DNA of 64,000 nucleotides from Chitinibacter sp. FCG-7 (lineage in GTDB: Bacteria > Pseudomonadota > Gammaproteobacteria > Burkholderiales > Chitinibacteraceae). The notes beneath the pieces were generated by a model. The model was not told the origin of the DNA and searched no databases. It worked only from the letters and a program-made list of their open reading frames with translations. The stretch covers positions 2,046,001-2,110,000 of the forward strand of contig NZ_CP157355.1 of the NCBI RefSeq assembly GCF_040047665.1, in the 5' to 3' direction. This document shows positions 57,953 to 64,000 of the stretch, in pieces; positions within the stretch are counted from its first letter, which is position 1, and each line of letters begins with the position of its first letter. Position numbers and translations under genes: made by a program.

Positions 57953-58097
57953 ATTTGTCCTCAAATGTGCGTAGCGAGCCGGCTTCAAGCAAGAAGTCAG
58001 CAGCGCAGCGACCGGAACGTACATCAAGTACGTGAGGATCGCGAGCAGCGCACGCCGCAGCGTGAAGTTGGCGCAGTAGCACAGTTGAGGTGCAAAT
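57953..58097. mobile_element. MITE/REP-like element in the ddlB-ftsQ gap
   Basis: A non-coding element of about 145 bases with terminal inverted repeats: left ATTTGTCCTCAAATGTGC (57953-57970), right GCACAGTTGAGGTGCAAAT (58079-58097), complementary except for two or three positions. Inside is a perfect smaller hairpin ACGTAC / GTACGT (58018-58034) followed by GTGAGGATCGCGAGC. No transposase gene. It ends one base before the ftsQ ATG, so it also supplies the ftsQ ribosome-site region (TTGAGGTG). Confidence 0.65.
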
Positions 58098-58098
58098 A

Positions 58099-58875
58099 AT
58101 GTGGGATAAGCCGCAGCTTTTAATGTGGATCGCCAATCTATTGACTGGTCTGGCCATGTTATTGCTGTTTTATTCGCTACTGTTTTTAGCGGTGCATTCG
58201 CCGCTATTTCCGGTGAAGCGAATTAAAGTCGATGGTGAATTGCGGCATACCACGCGTGAGCAATTGCAGTATGTAATTAAGAACGAATTAAAAGGGACGT
58301 TTTTCACGCTGGATTTAAATAAAACCCGGCAAGATTTTGAAAAATTGCCCTGGGTGCGCCGAGTTGAAGTGCGTCGGCGTTGGCCTGATCGGCTGGAAGT
58401 GAATATTGAGGAGCATCGCGCCATTGCCCGCTGGGGATCAAGCGCCTTGTTAAATCAGTATGGCGAACAATTTGATGCGGCGAGTAATGAAGCCTTGCCA
58501 GTATTGGAAGGCCCGGAAGGGGCAGAACGGGTGATGGTTGAGGGCCTATTGCGGCTCAATGAAATTACCCAGCCGCTGGGGAAAAAGCCCACGCAGATCT
58601 GGCTGTCCGAGCGGCGAGCTTGGCGAATGGAGCTGGATAAGCAGCTGATGATTGAAGTGGGGCGTGATGAGCCCATCGAGCGGGTCGAGCGTTTTGTCAA
58701 AGCCTATCCCAATTCCTTGGCGCTGCTGCAGCAGTCATTTGAATATATTGATTTGCGCTATCCGAATGGATTTGCCGTGAGGTTGCCTGATTATGTGCCG
58801 CTTGAGCCGGGCAAGCTCGATGCTCAGGGAAAACCGGTAGTCGTCAAACCGAAAGCCGTAAAGGCTTCGGCATGA
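58099..58875 (+). CDS. ftsQ: Cell division protein FtsQ
   Basis: A 258-residue bitopic divisome protein. Cytoplasmic start, membrane segment about residues 10-32 (IANLLTGLAMLLLFYSLLFLAV), then a POTRA domain (VKRIKVDGELRHTTREQLQYVI, LPWVRRVEVRRRWPDRLEVNIEEHRAIARWG) and the C-terminal beta domain ending with a Lys/Pro-rich tail. The ATG at 58099 has GAGG 8-11 bases upstream, provided by the inserted repeat. Confidence 0.94.
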   Translation: MWDKPQLLMWIANLLTGLAMLLLFYSLLFLAVHSPLFPVKRIKVDGELRHTTREQLQYVIKNELKGTFFTLDLNKTRQDFEKLPWVRRVEVRRRWPDRLEVNIEEHRAIARWGSSALLNQYGEQFDAASNEALPVLEGPEGAERVMVEGLLRLNEITQPLGKKPTQIWLSERRAWRMELDKQLMIEVGRDEPIERVERFVKAYPNSLALLQQSFEYIDLRYPNGFAVRLPDYVPLEPGKLDAQGKPVVVKPKAVKASA

Positions 58876-58965
58876 TTTATGCTTGTTACTCATTAAAGTA
58901 ATTAAAAATATTAAGTTGGCGTGTTTTTTTAAAGTGAATTCTTAAGTTTTGTAAAGAGGCTGTCA

Positions 58966-60198
58966 GTGACTAGGGACGCAAAAAATCTCATCGTGGGGCT
59001 AGATATCGGAACGTCGAAAGTCGTTGCGGTGGTTGCGGACGTGACCGAGGACGGCTCGCTCAATGTTGTCGGCATGGGCTCGGCCTCATCCAAAGGCCTC
59101 AAACGCGGTGTCGTGGTTGATATCGAAAAAACCGTCGGTGCAATTCAGGCTGCATTGGGCGAGGCCGAATTAATGGCCGATTGCAAAATCAGTGAGGTCT
59201 ACACCGGAATTGCTGGTAGCCATATCAAGAGCCTTAATTCACACGGTATGGTGGCCATTAAAGATAAAGAAGTCACTCAGGCCGATATTGACCGCGTGAT
59301 TGAAACGGCCAGTGCGGTGAATATTCCGGCTGATCATCAGGTGCTGCATATTTTGTCGCAGGAATATGTGATTGATGGTCAGGAAGATGTGAAAGAGCCA
59401 TTAGGCATGTCGGGTGTGCGTCTGGAAGTGCGGGTACATATTGTTTCTGGCGCGGTTTCTGCGGTGCAGAATATTACCAAATGCGTTCGCCGTTGCGGTT
59501 TGGAAATTGCCGAAGTGGTATTGCAGCCATTGGCCAGCGCGCATGCGGTATTAACCGATGATGAACGTGATTTAGGTGTTTGTTTGGTTGATATTGGCGG
59601 TGGCACCACTGATATGGCGGTATTTATTAATGGCGCAATTCGTCATACCGCGGTTATTCCAATTGCCGGTGATCAAATTACCAATGACATTGCCATGGCA
59701 TTACGCACGCCAACGGGTGAAGCCGAAAATATCAAGATTCAGCATGGTGTGGCATTGCGCCATATGACTGATCCGCAAACGATGATTGAAGTGCCCGGAG
59801 TGGGCGAGCGTGGTGCGCGACAAATGAGCCGCCATACGCTGGCTGAAGTGATTGAGCCACGCGTTGAAGAATTATATAGCTTTGTTCAGGCCGAATTGCG
59901 TCGCGTTAATCTGGAAGATCGATTATCAAGCGGTATTGTTATTACCGGCGGTGCTTCATTAATGCCGGGAATGACCGAATTGGCAGAAGAAATATTCCAT
60001 ATGCCGGTTCGATTGGGTTTACCACGTTATGTGGGTGGATTGGCCGAGGTGGTTAAAAACCCGCGCTATTCAACTGCAGTGGGTTTATTGCTGGTGGCTC
60101 GGCAACAAATGCAAAAATCCCCTGGGCAAAGGGGTAAAGATGGCTCTATTGGAGACATTTTTGGCCGAATGAAGTCTTGGTTTCAAAATAACTTTTGA
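58966..60198 (+). CDS. ftsA: Cell division protein FtsA
   Basis: A 410-residue actin-like ATPase tethering FtsZ to the membrane. LIVGLDIGTSKVVAVVA at the start, the 1C domain, LVDIGGGTTDMAVFINGAIRHTAVIPIAGDQIT (phosphate 2 and connect motifs), GIVITGGASLMPGM, and the C-terminal amphipathic helix IFGRMKSWFQNNF that binds the membrane. Start is a GTG with AGAGG upstream. The 90-base AT-rich gap before it may hold a promoter for ftsA-ftsZ. Confidence 0.96.
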   Translation: MTRDAKNLIVGLDIGTSKVVAVVADVTEDGSLNVVGMGSASSKGLKRGVVVDIEKTVGAIQAALGEAELMADCKISEVYTGIAGSHIKSLNSHGMVAIKDKEVTQADIDRVIETASAVNIPADHQVLHILSQEYVIDGQEDVKEPLGMSGVRLEVRVHIVSGAVSAVQNITKCVRRCGLEIAEVVLQPLASAHAVLTDDERDLGVCLVDIGGGTTDMAVFINGAIRHTAVIPIAGDQITNDIAMALRTPTGEAENIKIQHGVALRHMTDPQTMIEVPGVGERGARQMSRHTLAEVIEPRVEELYSFVQAELRRVNLEDRLSSGIVITGGASLMPGMTELAEEIFHMPVRLGLPRYVGGLAEVVKNPRYSTAVGLLLVARQQMQKSPGQRGKDGSIGDIFGRMKSWFQNNF

Positions 60199-60242
60199 AA
60201 TTTTCGGGTAAGCGGTAAAATCGGGTAACAGGAGAGAGAATC

Positions 60243-61415
60243 ATGGCATTAACTATTGAAGTTCCAGAGGTATCGCATCACGTCAATATCAAGGTCATTG
60301 GTGTTGGTGGTGCCGGTTGTAATGCAATCAACAATATGATCGAACACCATATGCAAGGTGTTGATTTTATTTCTTCCAATACCGATGCGCAGGTATTGAA
60401 ATTATCCAAAGCTGATAATGTGGTTCAGTTGGGCGCTGAATTGACTAAAGGTTTTGGCGCGGGTTGTAATCCCGATATTGGCCGTCAGGCGGCTGAAGAA
60501 GATCGCGAGCATATTGCCGAATTGATTTCTGGCGCAGATTTATTATTTATCACTGCCGGTATGGGCGGTGGTACAGGCACTGGCGCGGCGCCTGTGATTG
60601 CACAAGTGGCGCGTGAAAAAGGCATTCTGACCGTGGGCGTGGTGACCAAGCCAGGTCTGGACGAAGGTGGTCGCCAGAAAGTGGCGCAAGCCGGTATCGA
60701 TGAATTGTCACGCTACGTTGATTCATTGATTGTCGTATCAAATCAGAAGCTTGAAGAAGTGCTGGGCGACGATGTCACCATCGACGAAGCATTCCGCGCT
60801 GCTGATGATGTACTGCGCAATGCCGTGGGTTCGATTGTTGAGATTATTCAATACCCAGGTTTTATTAACGTCGACTTTGCCGATGTTAAAACCGTGATGC
60901 GCGAAATGGGCATGGCGATGATGGGCTCGGCCTATGCGACTGGTCCAGATCGTGCGATTCGCGCCACTGAAGATGCTATTCGCAGCCCATTACTCGACAA
61001 CATCAGCTTTAAAGGTGCGCGTGGCGTGCTGGTGAATTTCTCCGCATCGCGCGCGTCGTTGAAAAAATCAGAAACTCGCCAAGCCTTGGAAATCATCGAA
61101 GCTCATGTTGCTGAAGGTGCACTGGTTAAACATGGTGTGGTTTACGATGAGTCGCTGGGCGACGAGATCCGCGTGACGTTGGTGGCGACGGGTTTAGGTG
61201 GCGGTCGCGACATGAATAAGCCGCAACTGTCAGTCGTTAGCAGCCAAACAATGAAGACCGGTACGGATAATGTGGGCTATGACGACGCCTTGGATACGCC
61301 GGCAATCTGGCGTAACAATCGTCGCAATCCGGCACCGGAAGCAGCTTCAGCGCGTCCGGCAATGTCGAATATTGATATGGATATTCCGGCCTTTTTGCGC
61401 CGTCAAGCAGACTAA
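60243..61415 (+). CDS. ftsZ: Cell division tubulin homologue FtsZ
   Basis: A 390-residue GTPase forming the Z ring. GVGGAGCNAINNMIE at the N-terminus; the tubulin signature GGGTGTGAAP at residues 108-117; T7 loop NVDFADVKTVM. A variable linker of about 60 residues leads to the C-terminal peptide DIPAFLRRQAD that binds FtsA. Strong AGGAGAG upstream of the ATG. Confidence 0.97.
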   Translation: MALTIEVPEVSHHVNIKVIGVGGAGCNAINNMIEHHMQGVDFISSNTDAQVLKLSKADNVVQLGAELTKGFGAGCNPDIGRQAAEEDREHIAELISGADLLFITAGMGGGTGTGAAPVIAQVAREKGILTVGVVTKPGLDEGGRQKVAQAGIDELSRYVDSLIVVSNQKLEEVLGDDVTIDEAFRAADDVLRNAVGSIVEIIQYPGFINVDFADVKTVMREMGMAMMGSAYATGPDRAIRATEDAIRSPLLDNISFKGARGVLVNFSASRASLKKSETRQALEIIEAHVAEGALVKHGVVYDESLGDEIRVTLVATGLGGGRDMNKPQLSVVSSQTMKTGTDNVGYDDALDTPAIWRNNRRNPAPEAASARPAMSNIDMDIPAFLRRQAD

Positions 61416-61583
61416 GTTGCAAACCAGAACTGATCACGCTGCGTGACTGCGCCTTGCCGTACGATTTGTACCGAGTGTTGCGTGTGCCTTGTGACAATTC
61501 TGCTGCTGTGAGCTAAGTGCTTGAATAAACGGTGCCTATGAGCCCGATTGTAATGATTCATCCAGAGCAGGACCCGAGGCTGG

Positions 61584-61589
61584 TAGAAT
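61584..61589 (+). promoter_or_regulatory. Possible -10 box for lpxC
   Basis: TAGAAT lies 37 bases before the lpxC start in the 210-base gap after ftsZ. No good -35 hexamer is placed 16-18 bases upstream, so the call rests on the -10 match and position only. Confidence 0.35.
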
Positions 61590-61625
61590 TAAGACAATTG
61601 AAGCTGTGAGAAGGCAGGAATGGCC

Positions 61626-62540
61626 ATGTTTTTACAACGAACCTTGAAAAGCACCATCCGTGCAACCGGCGTGGGTTTGCATTCGGGCGAAAAAGTGACC
61701 CTCACTTTGCGCCCCGCTGCCGCCGACCATGGCATAGTGTTTCAACGCTCTGATTTGCCCGAGTCAAAGCCCTTCAAGGTTGGCCCCGATCTGGTAAACG
61801 ACACGCGACTCTCCTCGACGCTCGTCCAAGACGGCGTGCGTGTCGGCACCATCGAGCATCTGATGTCGGCGTTTGCCGGCCTTGGCATCGACAATGTACT
61901 GGTCGATGTCGATGCCCCGGAAATGCCGATTATGGATGGTTCTGCTGCACCGTTTATTTACCTGCTGCAAAGTGCTGGTATTCGCGAGCTCAATAAACCC
62001 AAACAATTTGTCCGTGTGCTCAAGCCAATCGAAGTGCACGATGGTGATAAATGGGTCAAATTTGAACCGCACGATGGCTATAAAGTCGCGCTGACGATTG
62101 ATTTTCAGCATCCTGCCTTTAAAAAATCCGCCCAGAAAATCGAAATCGATTTTGCCCACACCAATTACATTAGCGAAATTGCCCGCGCGCGTACTTTTGG
62201 TTTTATCCACGAAGTTGAATATCTGCGTGCGAATGGTTTAGCGCGCGGCGGCAATATGGATAATGCCGTCGTGATCGACGAATTTCGCGTCTTAAACGAC
62301 GGCGGTTTGCGCTTTGAAGACGAATTTGTCCGCCATAAAATTCTTGATGCGATTGGCGATTTGTATATTCTGGGCTTTCCGCTGATTGCGTCGTTTTCCG
62401 GCTATAAATCCGGTCACGCCATGAATAACAAATTGCTGCGTGCCATGCTGGCTGACCGCGACAGCTATGAAATCGTGACGTTTAACGACGATGATCATGT
62501 GCCATCGTCGTTCCATGACCTTCCTCCCCTGAGTATCTAG
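61626..62540 (+). CDS. lpxC: UDP-3-O-acyl-GlcNAc deacetylase LpxC
   Basis: A 304-residue zinc enzyme for the committed step of lipid A synthesis. Motifs: [23 protein letters not shown], the zinc ligand His in [36 protein letters not shown], and the second zinc site [12 protein letters not shown] (His and Asp). The ATG at 61626 is preferred because AGGA lies 6 bases upstream; the ATG at 61620 overlaps that ribosome site. Last gene of the dcw region, as in E. coli. Confidence 0.95.
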   Translation: MFLQRTLKSTIRATGVGLHSGEKVTLTLRPAAADHGIVFQRSDLPESKPFKVGPDLVNDTRLSSTLVQDGVRVGTIEHLMSAFAGLGIDNVLVDVDAPEMPIMDGSAAPFIYLLQSAGIRELNKPKQFVRVLKPIEVHDGDKWVKFEPHDGYKVALTIDFQHPAFKKSAQKIEIDFAHTNYISEIARARTFGFIHEVEYLRANGLARGGNMDNAVVIDEFRVLNDGGLRFEDEFVRHKILDAIGDLYILGFPLIASFSGYKSGHAMNNKLLRAMLADRDSYEIVTFNDDDHVPSSFHDLPPLSI

Positions 62541-62544
62541 CGCT

Positions 62545-62730
62545 ATGTTTGCGCTCTTGCGGATTCTGGTCATTGTCGCGCTACTCATTATTGTTTATGC
62601 CGGCTTTCGCTATGTTCGCGAGCGTGATCGGCGCTGGCTCAATCTCATCCGCTATGTTCTGTTTTCCCTGCTTGGTTTGGGCGTGATCTTCAGTATCGGC
62701 CTGTTTATCGAGCGCCTCACCCTAGGTTGA
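62545..62730 (+). CDS. Small two-helix membrane protein of unknown function
   Basis: A 61-residue protein with two hydrophobic helices (LLRILVIVALLIIVYAGF and YVLFSLLGLGVIFSIGLFI) joined by a basic loop RYVRERDRRW. It starts 4 bases after the lpxC stop and ends 5 bases before rsmE, which supports real coding and co-transcription. No function recognised. Confidence 0.7.
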   Translation: MFALLRILVIVALLIIVYAGFRYVRERDRRWLNLIRYVLFSLLGLGVIFSIGLFIERLTLG

Positions 62731-62735
62731 TCCCG

Positions 62736-63467
62736 ATGGCTTTACCCCGTTTTTATGTCGATACTCCGCTAGCATTGGCACAAGAGTTTGATTTACCCGA
62801 AGCCGTTGCGCGGCATGTGCAGGTGCTGCGGATGCAGCCCGACGAGAGGGTGACGCTGTTTAACGGTCTGGGTGGCGAATATCAGGGCATCATCACCGCG
62901 ATGGGCAAGAAAAGTGTGACAGTGCAGGTGCAATCATTTGACCCAGTCGATCGCGAATCGCCTTTGCAGCTCACATTGGTGCAGGCCGTATCGGCGTCGG
63001 ACCGGATGGATTACACGGTGCAAAAAGCCGCCGAACTCGGTGTGAGTGTTTTTCAGCCGGTGATTTCGCAATATTGCCAGCAGCGTTACAGCGGCGAGCG
63101 CGCCGAAAAACGCATCGCACATTGGCAAGGTATCGCTGCCAGCGCCGCCGAGCAATGCGGTCGCACGCGCTTGATGGCCATTCGTCCCATCATCACTTTT
63201 GCGCAATTTCTGGCGGCTAAGGACGAGAGTGAACTCAAACTGTTGATGTGTCCCACCGGGGCCATCCATCATTCGGCTTTGCCGGAAAAGGTGGAATCGG
63301 TCACCGTATTGGTGGGGCCAGAAGGGGGGTATTCGACTGAAGAAGACAATCAGGCTATCTCACAGGGCTATACCTCGCTGATTCTTGGGCCGCGGATTTT
63401 CCGCACCGAAACCGTTGCTCCGGTGATCGCCGGCCTGTTGCAGCTGCGCTATGGTGATTTTGCCTAG
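62736..63467 (+). CDS. rsmE: 16S rRNA uridine-1498 N3-methyltransferase RsmE
   Basis: A 243-residue SPOUT methyltransferase. N-terminal PUA-like domain (PRFYVDTPLALAQ, HVQVLRMQPDERVTLFNG), KAAELGVSVFQPVIS, and the C-terminal knot VLVGPEGGYSTEEDNQAISQGY ... LGPRIFRTETVAPVIAGLL. The ATG at 62736 is chosen over an upstream TTG at 62727. Confidence 0.93.
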   Translation: MALPRFYVDTPLALAQEFDLPEAVARHVQVLRMQPDERVTLFNGLGGEYQGIITAMGKKSVTVQVQSFDPVDRESPLQLTLVQAVSASDRMDYTVQKAAELGVSVFQPVISQYCQQRYSGERAEKRIAHWQGIAASAAEQCGRTRLMAIRPIITFAQFLAAKDESELKLLMCPTGAIHHSALPEKVESVTVLVGPEGGYSTEEDNQAISQGYTSLILGPRIFRTETVAPVIAGLLQLRYGDFA

Positions 63468-63516
63468 ACGTCAAAAGTGCCGCTGACGGCCTGCGCTTTC
63501 GTTCAGCTGAAGCGGG

Positions 63517-63522
63517 TATAAT
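63517..63522 (+). promoter_or_regulatory. Possible -10 box for msbA
   Basis: A consensus TATAAT ends only 7 bases before the msbA ATG at 63530. The -35 region (around 63494) is poor. If used, transcription would start at or next to the start codon. Confidence 0.45.
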
Positions 63523-63529
63523 CGGCCGC

Positions 63530-64000
63530 ATGAATACAGATCCTTCCATGAATACCCGCGTCCTTTATCGCCGTCTGCTGACACATTTTCGCCCCTATCT
63601 GTGGGTGATTATCGCAACCATCATCTGTATGGCGCTGGCCTCGGCGGCTGAGGCTCTGCTCACGCTGCTGCTCAAACCCCTGGTCGACAATAATCTGAGC
63701 AGTGCCGATAGCCTGGTGAAACAGGCGGCGTGGATTGTGCCAGCGCAATTATTTGGTCTGGCCGTGCTGCGTTTTATCGGTAATTTCGGCAATGATTACG
63801 GCAATGCCTGGCTGGCTTCGCGTGTGATGCGCGATTTTCGCGAAAAAATCTACGGCAAATTGATGCGCCTGCCGACGCGCTATTTTGACCAGTCGTCCAC
63901 CGGCGTGTTGCTCTCGCGGGTGACTTACGATGTCACGCAGGTGATGGAGGCGGGAACGTCAACGCTCACCGGCTTGGTGCGCGATGGCGTCGCCGTGATC
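63530..64000 (+). CDS. msbA: Lipid A ABC exporter MsbA, 5' part
   Basis: The first 157 codons of an exporter-type ABC transporter, cut off by the window end. Visible are the N-terminal RVLYRRLLTHFRPYLWVIIATI with the first membrane helix, a second helix (IVPAQLFGLAVLRFIGNF), and the coupling/transmembrane pattern WLASRVMRDFREKIYGKLMRLPTRYFDQSSTGVLLSRVTYDVTQVMEA, characteristic of MsbA. The nucleotide-binding domain lies outside. A second ATG at 63548 is an alternative start. MsbA flips lipid A-core made by the LpxC pathway upstream. Confidence 0.85.
   Translation, partial: MNTDPSMNTRVLYRRLLTHFRPYLWVIIATIICMALASAAEALLTLLLKPLVDNNLSSADSLVKQAAWIVPAQLFGLAVLRFIGNFGNDYGNAWLASRVMRDFREKIYGKLMRLPTRYFDQSSTGVLLSRVTYDVTQVMEAGTSTLTGLVRDGVAVI

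Overview
The window reads as a chromosomal segment of a betaproteobacterium, most plausibly of the order Neisseriales (Chitinibacteraceae or Chromobacteriaceae type). This is inferred from a complete dcw cluster in the canonical order, the divergent ftsY-ftsE-ftsX / rsmD-ferredoxin arrangement, and overall gene style; no rRNA or tRNA gene is present to confirm it. Most genes are moderately GC-rich. The block at about 29.2-34.2 kb is clearly AT-rich and looks transferred.

Layout. 0.1-2.1 kb: a split ThrE-type amino-acid exporter and a histidine phosphatase. 2.2-13.0 kb, all on the minus strand: a colinear array of two DUF6916-like proteins (one with a Tat signal), a GNAT acetyltransferase, three tandem tail-collar (microcystin-dependent-protein type) proteins, a lipoprotein and a 2293-residue repeat/RTX surface protein. 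13.0-17.1 kb: ftsX, ftsE, ftsY, then divergent rsmD and a YfhL-type ferredoxin. 17.2-23.0 kb: a TPR protein, an SbtA-like bicarbonate transporter with a PII-like partner, a GntR regulator, a PAS-GGDEF diguanylate cyclase and rpoH, which is preceded by a perfect CIRCE operator. 23.1-27.3 kb, minus strand: a LapD-like c-di-GMP receptor, an O-antigen-ligase-like protein and a secreted Ala-rich protein.

27.8-43.0 kb is a polysaccharide locus built as two convergent halves. The plus-strand half encodes the initiating phosphotransferase, WecG-like, Wzx, two GT2 enzymes, Wzy, a frameshifted nucleotide-sugar dehydrogenase and a VanZ-like protein. The minus-strand half encodes an outer-membrane barrel, a Wza-like exporter, a Wzc-like tyrosine kinase, a CpsB-like phosphatase, a TPR protein and a LapG-type protease. 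44.0-62.5 kb is the dcw cluster from mraZ to lpxC, followed by a small membrane protein, rsmE and the start of msbA. Its promoter carries MraZ boxes, and small inverted-repeat elements sit in the mraY-murD and ddlB-ftsQ gaps.

How the parts fit. LapD (c-di-GMP receptor) and LapG (periplasmic protease) normally decide whether a giant type-1-secreted adhesin stays on the cell. Both are here, with a giant RTX protein and an active-looking diguanylate cyclase, and lapG lies in the operon that also encodes the exopolysaccharide phosphatase. The giant protein in this window nevertheless lacks a recognisable LapG cleavage site. The least-explained system is the 2.2-13.0 kb surface-protein / collar / GNAT / DUF6916 array.
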